Source: Candidatus Fredericiella danica (GTDB lineage: Bacteria > Chloroflexota > Anaerolineae > Caldilineales > Caldilineaceae). Taken from it: a stretch of DNA of 64,000 bases. The number at the start of each line of letters is the position of its first letter. Position 1 is the first letter of the stretch. Below, piece after piece: positions 43,987 through 54,262 of this stretch. A program made the position numbers and the translations under genes. The notes under the pieces were generated by a model, which saw nothing but the letters and a program-made list of their open reading frames with translations, was not told the origin of the DNA and searched no databases. The DNA is taken from contig JADJPH010000010.1 of NCBI GenBank assembly GCA_016713335.1, positions 1-64,000 of the forward strand, given 5' to 3'.

Positions 43987-46563
43987 GTGCAGATAAGTGC
44001 ACCTGATGCGATCACGTCTGATCAGAGCGCTGACCCCGTCGCTGACGAATCGCCAGAAGACGTTGTGGCGAGTAGAAAGCCGATCTTCACGTCTGGTGAA
44101 GACGATTCAACCACGGAAGATGACTGGAATGGGATCTCGCCTGACGTCGATGCTGTGGATGAGCCATCTATGATGGCTGAAAGCGTCGAATTTGGCCCTT
44201 ACGACTATCAACCGGTCAGTGCTGCCTATGGCCATCCCGCCCCCATTGGTGAAGCGCCACCAACCGGCATGATCACGGAGGCTGAGCCCTCGCCGATCTG
44301 GACCTACCTGCGCAAACTCAAGCCGCTTCCCACTGCGGATGGATCAGCCTACATCGAAATTGATCCGAGTCCAGAGGAGCGGCAGGCGATTGAGACGCTC
44401 TGGCGTCACATCCCCGACTATATCAGGCAGGAAAGCAAAGAACTGATCCTGCGTGCCTACCTGTTGGGATCCTACGCACACCGCGACATGAAGCGTGAAA
44501 GCGGTGAACCCTATATCACGCATCCAATCGCCGTGGCGCAAATTCTAACTGGACTCTACATGGATCCCGAGGCGTTGGCGGCAGGTCTCCTGCACGACGT
44601 TGCGGAAGACACTGACTTCGGCGTTGATTATATCCGCGTCCATTTTGGCCCGACGGTCGCTCGATTGGTTGATGGCGTCACGAAGCTAAAGAAGATCCAG
44701 GAAAAGAAGACCAAGACGGATGCGCCTGCCAACAACCAACGCGCGGAATCCCTGCGCAAGATGATGATGGCAAGCATCGAGGATCTGCGTGTGCTGTTCA
44801 TCAAATTGGCCGATCGGCTCCACAATATGCGGACGCTGGGCGGACAGAAGGAGCACAAACGCCGCCGAACAGCCCGTGAGACCTTGGATTATTACGCGCC
44901 GATCGCCAATCGGCTCGGCATTTGGGTCATCAAGTCTGAACTGGAAGACCTGAGCTTCCGCTATCTGAACCCTAGTTCCTACAAAGAGATCAAGAACGCG
45001 ATTCAGCAAAAAGAAAGTGATCGGCAGAAACTTGTCCGCCGGATCCGCGCCGAATTAGAGCGAGCTCTCGCCGAAGCAGGGGTGCCGGCGGTGATTCAAG
45101 GTCGGCCAAAGCATATCTACTCCATCTACCGCAAGATGGAACGTAAAGGCGTGGAGTTTGAGAAGATTTTCGATGTGCACGGTTTTCGCATCATCGTCGA
45201 GACCAACGCACAATGCTATGCGGCGCTTGGTGTTGTCCATACGATGTGGCATCCGATTCCCGGAGAATTCGACGACTACATCGCCAATCCCAAAGACAAT
45301 ATGTACCGAAGCCTGCACACGGGCGTACGAATCAAGAAAGAGGGGCGCCCGGTCGAGATCCAGATCCGGACCCGCGAAATGCATGAGACGGCGGAGTTGG
45401 GTGTCGCTGCGCACTGGCAGTACAAAGAACAGGCGACCCAAAGCCAGGACGTGCAGGACAAAGTCGCGTATCTACGCAAGCTCATGCAAGAGCCGCTGGC
45501 GGCGGATGACTCTGACGAGTTCGTGGATAGTATGAAGACCGACGTCTTCAGCGACCGGGTGCTTGTGTTCACGCCCAATGCGGATATTATCGATTTGCCG
45601 GCCGGCTCCACACCAATCGACTTCGCCTACGCCATCCACACCGAACTGGGGCATCGTTGCCGTGGCGCGAATGTCAATGGGCGGCTGATTCCGCTCGACT
45701 ACAAACTGCGCACCGGCGATCAAGTTGCCATCATTTCGGCCAAAAAAGGTGGCCCAAGCCGTGACTGGCTGAACCCGGATCTGGAGTTCACGAAGACCCA
45801 ACGCGCCCGGGGCAAGATCAGGGCCTGGCTACGCAAGCAGGAGCGCGGCGAAAATATCATGCGCGGGCGCCAGGCGCTCGAAAAAGAACTGGACCGGCTC
45901 TCCGCCGATATGAGCTTTGAGACGGTCTCGCGACTGTTCAAATATGAAGATCTCGAAGATTTTCTCGCAGCAATCGGGTATGGCGACGTCAACTCCCAGC
46001 AGATCGCCGCAAAGGTGTTGGAATTCGAACGGCGCGAGCAGGAACGGCTTGCGCCGTTTGAGCACTTTGCGTTTCATCCCGGAATCAACTCCGTGGGTGA
46101 ATCCATGCGCGACGGGTTGCGTGTCCAGGGTGTCGAGGGTCTCCTCACCAACCTGGGCAAATGCTGCAACCCCGTGCCGGGTGACCCCATCGTCGGCTAT
46201 GTCACAAAGGGTAGAGGCGTCACGATTCACCGGCAGAGTTGCCCAAACGTGAGCCGTCTATTGACCGGAGAAAAACCGGCGCGCATCATTGAAGTCTCCT
46301 GGACGGCACAGCAGGAGCACACCTACCCAGTCAAAATCCAGGTCAGCGCCTATGATCGCGCGGGGCTGGTGCGCGACGTGTCCGGGCTTGTCGCGGATGA
46401 GCATGTGAACATGCGCACCATCGAGGCGGTCACCGGCCAAAAGGACAATCTCGCAGTCATCACGGCGACCCTCGAAATTCAGGACGTCTCCCAGTTGACG
46501 AGGATCATGACCAAAATCGACCGGTTGCCGAACATTCAAGAAGTGCGTAGGAAGATCGGGTAG
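43987..46563 (+). CDS. rel: Bifunctional (p)ppGpp synthetase/hydrolase (RelA/SpoT homolog)
   Basis: 858 residues from GTG 43987, with AAAGGAG eight bases upstream. An acidic, probably disordered 110-residue N-terminus precedes the HD hydrolase domain (HPIAVAQILTGLYMDPEA, LLHDVAEDT, metal site intact; about residues 165-320). Then come the synthetase domain (GRPKHIYSIYRKMERKG, FDVHGFRIIVET, DNMYRSLHTGV, EIQIRTREMHETAELGVAAH; about 370-490), TGS (VFTPNADIIDLPAGSTPIDF, about 527-590) and a C-terminal ACT domain. Both active sites look complete, so it can make and break the alarmone. The long N-terminal extension is unusual for Rel. Confidence 0.95.
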   Translation: MQISAPDAITSDQSADPVADESPEDVVASRKPIFTSGEDDSTTEDDWNGISPDVDAVDEPSMMAESVEFGPYDYQPVSAAYGHPAPIGEAPPTGMITEAEPSPIWTYLRKLKPLPTADGSAYIEIDPSPEERQAIETLWRHIPDYIRQESKELILRAYLLGSYAHRDMKRESGEPYITHPIAVAQILTGLYMDPEALAAGLLHDVAEDTDFGVDYIRVHFGPTVARLVDGVTKLKKIQEKKTKTDAPANNQRAESLRKMMMASIEDLRVLFIKLADRLHNMRTLGGQKEHKRRRTARETLDYYAPIANRLGIWVIKSELEDLSFRYLNPSSYKEIKNAIQQKESDRQKLVRRIRAELERALAEAGVPAVIQGRPKHIYSIYRKMERKGVEFEKIFDVHGFRIIVETNAQCYAALGVVHTMWHPIPGEFDDYIANPKDNMYRSLHTGVRIKKEGRPVEIQIRTREMHETAELGVAAHWQYKEQATQSQDVQDKVAYLRKLMQEPLAADDSDEFVDSMKTDVFSDRVLVFTPNADIIDLPAGSTPIDFAYAIHTELGHRCRGANVNGRLIPLDYKLRTGDQVAIISAKKGGPSRDWLNPDLEFTKTQRARGKIRAWLRKQERGENIMRGRQALEKELDRLSADMSFETVSRLFKYEDLEDFLAAIGYGDVNSQQIAAKVLEFERREQERLAPFEHFAFHPGINSVGESMRDGLRVQGVEGLLTNLGKCCNPVPGDPIVGYVTKGRGVTIHRQSCPNVSRLLTGEKPARIIEVSWTAQQEHTYPVKIQVSAYDRAGLVRDVSGLVADEHVNMRTIEAVTGQKDNLAVITATLEIQDVSQLTRIMTKIDRLPNIQEVRRKIG

Positions 46564-46572
46564 CGAAGATCG

Positions 46573-48371
46573 TTAGGGAGCCGTCTTTGGCGTAGGGGTT
46601 GGCGTTGCCGGGATTGGTGTGCCGGGACCCACCAGGTACACAGCGCCAGGGCTGGTAGTTGCTGGAAAGGGTGTCGGTTCGTGTCGTGCCGTTCTCAACG
46701 ATTGTGCGCGTCACCTTTACGGTCATTCCCTCTTTTCCCACTCGACCTGTTCCTTTTCACCTTTCGCCAACGTCTCGTCAATAACGTAGTTTGGCGGCTC
46801 CGGTTCTTTGACATCGGTGATCTCCGGCTGGCCGATCGTCACGGCACGGTCTGGGCGGGTGCCGTAGAAGTTGAAGGTGATGACCCGTTGGCGCTGTCGA
46901 CAATTGGTTCAAGCAGCAAGTGCGCACCCGTGTCATTCCGGAACTGGAAGTCAACCGTTGGTGTAAAGATTGTCGCATCCATCCCTGGATCACCATACCA
47001 GTCGACCACATAACCGTGGTTCGCACGGGCGACAATTGGGAACCCCCCCTCATACGCAGTGCGGAAAATGGTCGTGCTGACCTGGCAGACGCCGCCACCG
47101 ACCCCTACCGCCGTACGGTCGCCCCAGATGATCAGCGAGTCCTCAAAACCGTTGGCTGAACTGACATCGCGCACCACATCGTTAAAGCTAAAGACACCCC
47201 CCGGCGGCACGACTACACCGTCAAACTTGTCGGCAGCGACCTCGATATTGCGCACACGGCTGGCGCTGCTGCCAGCAAAATAGGTGCTCGCCGAGGCAAC
47301 CAATTCGCGAATGCCCATGGCCGCGACATTATTGCTGTCGACGGTTGGTTGAACCGGGTTTAGAATCAGTGGCGCCTCAGTCTGACCGGCGGCCAGCGCG
47401 GCGACCACCCCCTGGGCGGTGCCGTCGATATCGAGCGTCCGCCCGGGTTGGCTGCTTTGCAACACGATGAGGCCTCCCGAATTCGGATCAAACCGCAAGC
47501 GTGCGTCGCGTGCCGGCACCTCGATGCCATGCGCCAACTCCGTCAGATAGGAACGCAGGCCCTCGGCGTCGATCTCCAACGGTGACTTTGACGTGGTCAA
47601 GCGTTGGAGTACTGCCGGATCCAGCGCCATGGTCATCCCCGATTCGGCGCGCAGCATCAGTGGTGCGACAACCAGCGCTTCATCGGCGCCACTCGCCAGC
47701 GTCGTTGCCGGCGTAGGGGCCGGCGGCGCGCTGGTCGTTGCCACCAGCGGCGCCAACGCAGTTGCATGTAGATCTGCCTGCTCGACCGCTTCCAGCACCC
47801 CCGCCAGGGTGGCGTTTACATCCACCGCCACGCCTGCCTGCGCCGGCACGGCGACGGCCCCGATCTGGCGCGCAGCCAAACCGGGTTTGGCGACACGCGC
47901 CGCAATGCGTTCAATCTCTGTGCGCAGCAACGCGGGATCGATCACCAACTCAGGGTTGACGATGGCGCCGCCCACAATACCGCGAAGTTGCTCCCATGCG
48001 CGCTGCGCCAGCGATCCTTCCCGCCCCACCAAATAGGCTCTGTTGACGGCGTCAGCCCAATCGACGGTGGTCTGCACCGGTGTAATCGCGAGTGGCCATT
48101 GTTGACCCACATAGGTAAGGCTGACCGAGGGTAGTTGGTAGGCAAGGGCTTCGCCATGCACCTTGTCCAGCGCCTGCCCGCGCGTCAACCCGCCGACGGG
48201 AACACCGCCCACGGTTACACCCGTGTAGATGCGGTTCGTATGCCAGAAGGTCCACGTGGCGGCGCCAAGCAACAAGGTGAAGAGAATCAGCAGCGCCAGC
48301 AGGAAAAGATAGTCCGACGTCGTCCGCCGAAGCCGGATACGGGATCCGGATTGGGTGAGGCTAGTCTGCAT
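46573..48371 (-). CDS. VanW-family protein with peptidoglycan-binding and G5 domains, frameshifted
   Basis: From ATG 48371 (MQTSLTQSGSRIRLRRTTSD). One membrane helix (YLFLLALLILFTLLLGAATW), then an extracytoplasmic PG-binding_4-like domain (TGVTVGGVPVGGLTRGQALD). The VanW domain (VPPGGVFSFNDVVRDVSSAN, GGGVCQVSTTIFRTAYEGGF) follows, and after a frame slip near 46850 a G5 domain (MTVKVTRTIVENGTTRTDTL). A second slip near 46635 precedes the end WRAVYLVGPG-TPIPATPTPTP. With both repaired it is about 598 residues. The role in cell-wall metabolism is inferred from the domains; VanW itself has no known activity. It ends nine bases from the relA stop, tail to tail. Confidence 0.85.
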
Positions 48372-48388
48372 AGGATGTGTACCGTTGT

Positions 48389-50073
48389 CTAAGGGAGCGC
48401 AAGTTGTGGTTGTATGTACCAGAAGGGTACGGCCAGCGTCAGCAGCCACAACAACACAAAAGGCATTGCCCAGGCCAAAGTGCGTAGCACGGCGAGCCAT
48501 GGCTGCAGCGGGCGCTTTGACAGCCAGCGCTGCAACCGATAGGGCGCGCCAATGATTATCGCATCAACGGCACCGGAAAGCAAAAATGGTTGCAACATCA
48601 GCAGGAGGGCGACCATACCAAGTGCGGCAATGATCATTCGATCCTGCATTGGCGTGAACAGCGATGCCACGACCAGCGAGATCGTCAAGACACCCGCCAG
48701 AAAGCCGGTTACTTTCCCCTGCAAGGGCTGCATGACCTCACGCCAGCCCAGGGCGACGAAGACGCTGATGGGGAGAATGCCCCACAGGAAGTACCGGCCT
48801 TGATGCTGAACGAATTTAACATTGTACGCGACATAGCTGGCCGCAACCGCCAGTGCCATGATCGAAAAGAAGCCAAGCACCCAAAATTGATAGCGATCCA
48901 TGTCCGTCTCCGGCCGGCCGCTGATGAAGCGCACCACGGCCCACAACAAACCGAAGAAGATGACCCCTGTGAACACGAGCAACAGCGTGTAGATGCGCGT
49001 GTCCATAAACACGCCCATCCAGCCGAACACACCCCAAAAGCTGCGGAAGGTGTAGGTCAGGGCGCGTTCTACAAAAGCCATCAGGCCATTTTGCTCAAGC
49101 CAGGCTGCCGTCGTCGGCTGCCCCACCACCACGGCATCATGGTAACTCAAGCCCAGAATATCCCACTGCCCATAGAGTTGGATATTGCGCAGCCAGAGTG
49201 GCAACCCAATCAACACTGCCGGTGCGACCACACAAAGGACCGCAAGCACCGCGTACTTGAAGCCGCGCCAGGTAGGGTGCACCGTTCTGTAACGATCTAC
49301 GACGGCGTTCGGTTTCAGCCAAACGACTAGACCGACCATGCCCGCTGCCAACACAAGCCCAGCGTAGGCATAGATCTTCGTGACCATGCCCAGGCCCAGG
49401 AGGATGCCCAACACCAGCAGCGGGATCATGTTGGCGGTCAACTTTCGGGCGCCATTGCGCCGGGCGGTATCGTCTTGTGTGTAGAAAGCGCTCCGCATCC
49501 AACGCAGGAGCACCATCATCGCTGCTAACAGAAGCGCTTCGGCAAGCCCATCATTATTGACAGACGCGCTCATGGCACGCGCATCGGCAAAAAGGCAGCA
49601 AAGGCGGCCGCACCCAATGAGAGTAGCGGTTTTGTGGGAAAAACCAATTCAACGCAGAAGTAGAGTAAGATGACCGAGATGGCCCCAAGTAGTACGTTAA
49701 ACAGTCGCAGCGCAGTCAGGTTCCCGCCGGTGGCGAGGAAGACCGGAACCGCAGCCTCATAGTAGAGGGGTGGCTGGTAGGACTCGTAACGCAGGCTATC
49801 CACGGGCCAACCGGGCGGAAAGCGCATCGACACCAGGAATCCAATATAGTCCTGGTCATAGTCGCCCATCTGCAAGACCGGCATGCCGCCGGTCGTGGCA
49901 ATGGTGGCGATATTGTTGTAGTGCGCGGGTTCGTCCGGGTTTTGCCAGGCCGGCGTCTTGACCGCAAAGAGCATCCCGCACAGTAGATACCCAGCCAGAA
50001 TGAACACGAGCACCGGCCGAGGACGCCGGAAGTAGAGTGCGTCGAGGCGGGCGTGGATCAGAATCGGCGCCAT
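48389..50073 (-). CDS. GT39-type membrane glycosyltransferase, frameshifted
   Basis: About 560 residues with many helices. The N-terminal part keeps the catalytic acidic loop (TPAWQNPDEPAHYNNIATIA) and PPLYYEAAVPVFLATGGN. The frame slips near 49572 (LPMRV then MSASVNNDGLAEALLLAAMM) and a dozen helices follow. GT-C fold lipid-linked sugar transferase, probably for glycoprotein or exopolysaccharide assembly; acceptor unknown. VanW follows 17 bases after its stop. Confidence 0.8.
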
Positions 50074-50127
50074 AGTGAAGGGAAGTGTTCCCCTTTCAAG
50101 GGTAGCGCCTGGCGGGGGAATGCCAGG

Positions 50128-51891
50128 CTACTGCTTCGACTCAAGTCCGGGAACCGCTTCTTCTTCTAACTTGATAAAGAGCGCGGCAGGTTCCCGCAGC
50201 GTCTGACCCGGCGGCAGCATGCTCGGCTCCCAGCGTCCGGTGGCGTCCGAATGGTCATAGCGGAGCACCTGATGCACGCCACGCGCGTCCACGACTTCTT
50301 CGGTGTATTGCCGGCCAAAGATCGGCTGGTCGTAACCGAGAAGGCGGTGCACCGCCTCACTGCTATGGGGAAGAATCGGCGCCCAGAGCAGTTTCAACCA
50401 ATCGATGGCCTGGAGCGCTACATAGATCGACGTGGCAGCCCGGTCACGATCCGTTACGATCATCTTCCAGGGAGCGCGGTCATTCAGGTATTGGTTGACG
50501 CGTTGGCTGAGCCGCCGTACTTCCAGCAGCGCCGCCTTGAGCTTGACTGCGCCGTATAGTGCGCCCACACTCTCAAACCCGGCGCGGATTTCGGCCAGGA
50601 ACGCCTCATCTTCGGCATCGAGTACGCCCGGAGCCGGCACGACGCCATCGAAACGTTTGAAGGCAAACCCCAGGGTCCGATTTACCAGGTTGCCCCAGTT
50701 CGCAACCAGTTCATTGTTGGCGCGATCCATGAAGTCCTGCCAGGTGAATTCCACGTCGGCAGTCTCCGGCGCCACGGCGGTCAACACATAGCGCCATGCA
50801 TCTGCCTGGTAGGTGGCCAAGACCGTGTTCCACCCAATCACATTGCCGCGGCTCGTGCTGAACTTGCCACCGCCGAGATTCAGGTATTCGTTGGCCGGCA
50901 CATCATAGGGCAGATTCAGGTGGCTGGCGCCGAAGTTGTACCCAATCAGCATGCCGGGCCAAATGATCGTGTGGAAGGGGATATTGTCCTTGCCGATGAA
51001 GTTGTATAACCGTGCATCGGGGTTGACGTCCGCGTCCCACCACTCCCGCCATGCCTCTGGCGCGCCTGCCAATTTGGCCCATTCTACGGCGGCGCTGTAA
51101 TACCCGATCACCGCGTCATACCAGACATAGATGCGCTTCTCCGGGTAATTGCCGATAGGAATGGTGATGCCCCAATCCAGGTCACGCGTAATGGCGCGGC
51201 CGTGCAACTCGCGCAGTTCAAGTTGGCCACGCGTGAAGTTGATGACGTTCGGGCGCCAGTGCTCCTTGCCTTCCTTGATCCACTCAAGGAGCGGTTCGTT
51301 CATCTTCCCCATGTCGAGGAAAAAGTGCTCCGTGGCCCGCACCTCCAGGTCCGTACTGCCGCTGATCTTGGAGCGCGGGTTCTTGAGTTCCAGCGCGTCG
51401 TACAGACGGCCGCAATTGTCACATTGGTCGCCCCGCGCATCGGGATAACCACAGAAGGGGCAAATGCCCTCCACGTAGCGATCCGCCAGGAACTTGTTCA
51501 CCGCCGGGTCGTACCACTGCTCCTGCGCCGCCTTGTAGATAAAACCGGTCTCCCAATGGCGCGTGAACACTTCCTGGGTCACGTCCCAGTGGTTTTGCGT
51601 GTCGGTGTGCGTATAGAGGTCGAAGGTCAGACCCATCTTCAGGCAGCCGTCGACAAAGAGCCGGTGATACTTGTCGGCGACTTCACCGTACGTGAGACCC
51701 TCGGCATCGGCCTTGAGCATGATCGGGGTGCCGTGCGTGTCGGAGCCGCTGACCATCAACACGTCGGCGCCTGTCATGCGCTGGTAGCGCGCGAAAATGT
51801 CAGGGGGCAGGTAAGCGCCCGCAATCTGTCCAATATGCTTCTCGCCGTTCACATACGGCCACGCCACGCCGACCAGGATCTTTCGCGCCAT
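50128..51891 (-). CDS. metG: Methionyl-tRNA synthetase
   Basis: 587 residues from ATG 51891 (MARKILVGVAWPYVNGEKHI); a longer frame runs back through the tRNA and cannot be real. Class I signature PYVNGEKHIGQIAG is HIGQ instead of HIGH, and the KMSKS loop is GGKFSTSRGNVIG. A zinc knuckle CPFCGYPDARGDQCDNC sits in the connective peptide, and the anticodon-binding helices include WKMIVTDRDRAATSIYVALQ. No C-terminal tRNA-binding EMAP-like domain. Complete and expected to be essential. It lies just downstream of the selenocysteine tRNA on the same strand. Confidence 0.95.
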   Translation of the reverse strand: MARKILVGVAWPYVNGEKHIGQIAGAYLPPDIFARYQRMTGADVLMVSGSDTHGTPIMLKADAEGLTYGEVADKYHRLFVDGCLKMGLTFDLYTHTDTQNHWDVTQEVFTRHWETGFIYKAAQEQWYDPAVNKFLADRYVEGICPFCGYPDARGDQCDNCGRLYDALELKNPRSKISGSTDLEVRATEHFFLDMGKMNEPLLEWIKEGKEHWRPNVINFTRGQLELRELHGRAITRDLDWGITIPIGNYPEKRIYVWYDAVIGYYSAAVEWAKLAGAPEAWREWWDADVNPDARLYNFIGKDNIPFHTIIWPGMLIGYNFGASHLNLPYDVPANEYLNLGGGKFSTSRGNVIGWNTVLATYQADAWRYVLTAVAPETADVEFTWQDFMDRANNELVANWGNLVNRTLGFAFKRFDGVVPAPGVLDAEDEAFLAEIRAGFESVGALYGAVKLKAALLEVRRLSQRVNQYLNDRAPWKMIVTDRDRAATSIYVALQAIDWLKLLWAPILPHSSEAVHRLLGYDQPIFGRQYTEEVVDARGVHQVLRYDHSDATGRWEPSMLPPGQTLREPAALFIKLEEEAVPGLESKQ

Positions 51892-51928
51892 TTCATTCGC
51901 CACTTTCACAAAAGAATCGAAACCTCGA

Positions 51929-52024
51929 CGGGAAGGTGTGGGAGTCGAACCCACCGCAGCCGGCTCAGCGCCACCTGCCACCGATTTTGAAGACCGGGGC
52001 ATCCACCGGGACACATGCCTCCCC
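51929..52024 (-). tRNA. selC: tRNA-Sec (anticodon TCA)
   Basis: About 96 bases. On the minus strand: a long acceptor stem (GGGGAGG with CCTTCCC), D arm with six pairs and a CGGT loop, anticodon stem CCGGT/ATCGG around the loop CTTCAAA (anticodon TCA), a long variable arm, and a T arm GTGGG-TTCGACT-CCCAC. The extended acceptor stem (7 to 8 pairs), 6-pair short-looped D stem, long variable arm and UCA anticodon together define selenocysteine tRNA. CCA is not encoded. No selA, selB or selD is seen in this window, so they must lie elsewhere. Confidence 0.88.
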
Positions 52025-52066
52025 GTTGGCTATTATTCAGCATTCGCGACAAAGAACCAAATCGAC

Positions 52067-53917
52067 TTAAGAATGCGTGGACGGGAACTCGACGGTGAAT
52101 GTATGCCACAACTCGTCGCGGCTCGCTGCCGCGGGTCGAATCGGCAACGTACCCGAGCGCCGCACGCCCTCCAATAGATCCGCCAGGGGCGAGTTTGCGC
52201 GCGCTGCCGCACCCGCCAATGGATCTCCGCCTAGCGGCGGCAACTCCAGAACATTCAGGTTCATCGACTGCCCCAATACGAAGAACTTATAGGCAACACG
52301 GCCTTCGGCGGCCTCATCCAAAGCCGGCGCGGTCAGGGTGATCGGGGCTGCGGCCGCACGCCCCGGCTCCACAGTCAACGTAAAACCGTCGTCTGGCTTG
52401 ACCTTAGTGATGCTGTAGTCTGGCGCAAGGCGAAACACAACCACAAACACGCGGCTGCCCGACACGTTCTGGAGGCGAAGCCGCAGAGCGGGGCGAGCAT
52501 CGCTCCCTCCCACTTTGGCAGGAGCAGCGCCTTCGGTGACTAGTTGGATGGCGTTGCGCAGACTCAAGGAAGCCCGTGGATTTTGCAGCGCCTGCACGTT
52601 GCGAAAGATCGCAAGGTGCTCAAGCATCCGCACAATTTCTGCCGCACCATCCGGCGTGGTTGGCAGCGCACCCCCGGCATGCGCGCCGGCTGCATCTTCG
52701 ATCTGATACCCGGCCGAGGTCGTGCGGACGAAAAACTCCGGCGCACCGTCGCTTTCATCGACCACGCGGAGCAGGGGCGACGGTTTGCCCGCGCGCGCAA
52801 CCCCAATGGCGGCGGCAACTTCAAGGGCAGCAACAGCCACCGTGTGCGCCTGGCCGGCAAAGCCATAAGAGAGGATCTGCACCCTGCTGCCCAGCTCAAC
52901 CGTCATTTCACGGTTCAACCTGGCTTCGGCAGTTGCCGGGTCGACGGCGGTTACCGTTCCGGTGGCACGCGGCGTTCCCTTCAAGTCGGACGATGGGGTA
53001 AAGACCGCCAGTTCGGCGCTGGGATTCAACCCGATGGTGGCGCCGCCGTCCACCTGAATCTTGTCGGGCGCCAACTGTGCGGTTACCCGCAGATACCCTG
53101 CTGTGCGCTTTACGCCGGCGCCGAACACGCGCATGGCGCCATCGCCACCCAAAAGCGGTGACTGGCGCGGATAGAGCGCGTGCACGCGCGTCGCGACATA
53201 GTCATAGGCGCCACTCCAGGTCAGTTCCGGCAGGTACATGCGGAGCGCTTCGACAAAGAAATAGGTGACCGCCCCGCGCCAGGTGTTCTCCTCGGCGGCA
53301 AAATACTCGTTGGCGAGTTCAAAGTCGTGCGCGGCGGCCAACACGATGTGTCGGGTCGGTGTGCTGGCCGCGCGCAACAGCGCTTCTTCGGGCGCCACCA
53401 ATTTCTGTGGATCAGGTCGATCCGGGCGCGGCGTCGTCAGGCGCACCGCCGCCTGCGCGCGGCTGCGCGTGCCGGAGCCGGCATGGCAGCAGTCAAGCAC
53501 GATGCTCACCTGGGCGCCGCGCTGCTCAGCTTCATCGATCAGCCAGGCCAGTTCTTTGTCGAGGATGTCATTTCCGCCGGTCGCACGGCTGTCGTAGGCA
53601 ACGAGGGTTTCATCGAGACCGTCGGCCTCATCCGGATCAATGGACGGGGTCTGCGACCCGTGCCCGCTGAAGTGGAAGAAAATCTGGTCGTCCTGCCCTG
53701 CCTGTGCGATCAGATGGCTGCGCCAGGCGTCGAGAATCCCCTGACGCGTCGCAGCAGCGCCGGTCAGCAACACGGCATCGGCCGGCGCCGCGCCCAATTG
53801 GCGCACGAGCAATGCGTGCACTGCCGCAGCATCGGCAATCGCCCCGCGCAGCGCAGGAACAGCACCGCCGGCATAATCGTCAATGCCGACAACTAACGCG
53901 AGCAACCGACCGGCCAT
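52067..53917 (-). CDS. Caspase-family (metacaspase/orthocaspase) peptidase with C-terminal domain
   Basis: 616 residues from ATG 53917, preceded by a perfect AGGAGG. Residues 1 to about 255 form a C14 caspase fold: LLALVVGIDDYAGGAVPALR, the catalytic His in IFFHFSGHGSQTPS (H86) and catalytic Cys in VLDCCHAGSGTR (C144). Both are intact, so peptidase activity is likely, after Arg/Lys as in metacaspases. Residues about 260 to 616 lack transmembrane helices and look like beta-rich domains (GYLRVTAQLAPDKIQVDGGA, RLRLQNVSGSRVFVVVFRLA). No TPR, NACHT or TIR is fused. It is a single gene, not in an obvious operon. Role in programmed death or proteolysis unknown. Confidence 0.9.
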   Translation of the reverse strand: MAGRLLALVVGIDDYAGGAVPALRGAIADAAAVHALLVRQLGAAPADAVLLTGAAATRQGILDAWRSHLIAQAGQDDQIFFHFSGHGSQTPSIDPDEADGLDETLVAYDSRATGGNDILDKELAWLIDEAEQRGAQVSIVLDCCHAGSGTRSRAQAAVRLTTPRPDRPDPQKLVAPEEALLRAASTPTRHIVLAAAHDFELANEYFAAEENTWRGAVTYFFVEALRMYLPELTWSGAYDYVATRVHALYPRQSPLLGGDGAMRVFGAGVKRTAGYLRVTAQLAPDKIQVDGGATIGLNPSAELAVFTPSSDLKGTPRATGTVTAVDPATAEARLNREMTVELGSRVQILSYGFAGQAHTVAVAALEVAAAIGVARAGKPSPLLRVVDESDGAPEFFVRTTSAGYQIEDAAGAHAGGALPTTPDGAAEIVRMLEHLAIFRNVQALQNPRASLSLRNAIQLVTEGAAPAKVGGSDARPALRLRLQNVSGSRVFVVVFRLAPDYSITKVKPDDGFTLTVEPGRAAAAPITLTAPALDEAAEGRVAYKFFVLGQSMNLNVLELPPLGGDPLAGAAARANSPLADLLEGVRRSGTLPIRPAAASRDELWHTFTVEFPSTHS

Positions 53918-54262
53918 GTGACCTCCTATGCGGGGACTAAACTATGACTCCCATTATTGACACCCGGCGCATTAGCTGATATCCACCAATCGCCTCCAAG
54001 ACAGGAAACCACTGCAAGTAGTAGTATCGCCCAAACCTACAGTATCCCGAACCCTCTGTAGATGATCGCTGATGCTGCTGCCGGGACGCAAACCGCTCGC
54101 TGACGTTCGCGGCTCTGATTGATGACACAGCTTTTCTTTCGGGTGGGACCTTCGGTGGGAATTTAGGGCAAAGAAGATAAGCCGCTTTCCAATCCTTGCC
54201 ACTCACTTCCGATTTCAATACAATGGGCGTAGGGCCATTGTTGCTTTTAATGAGTCAAGGAC
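53918..54262. other. Intergenic region
   Basis: 345 bases between divergent genes; no convincing gene. Holds a copy of the dispersed AACCGCTCGCTGACGTTCGC element at 54089-54122, which resembles the repeats of the 5-12 kb island. A short minus-strand ORF (53937-54218) lacks any family feature. Confidence 0.5.
54089..54122. repeat. Dispersed palindromic element (AACCGCTCGCTGACG type)
   Basis: AACCGCTCGCTGACGTTCGC followed by GGCTCTGATTGATG. The same skeleton, AACCAC-CTCACG-CGTGGCTC-GAT, appears at 6462, 8231, 9659 and in the 11780 array, 42 kb away. A short-repeat family spread through the genome. Confidence 0.55.

Noticed and set aside
51892..52014. 41-residue N-terminal extension of MetG
   Set aside because: It is the reading-through of the selenocysteine tRNA gene; the synthetase begins at 51891.
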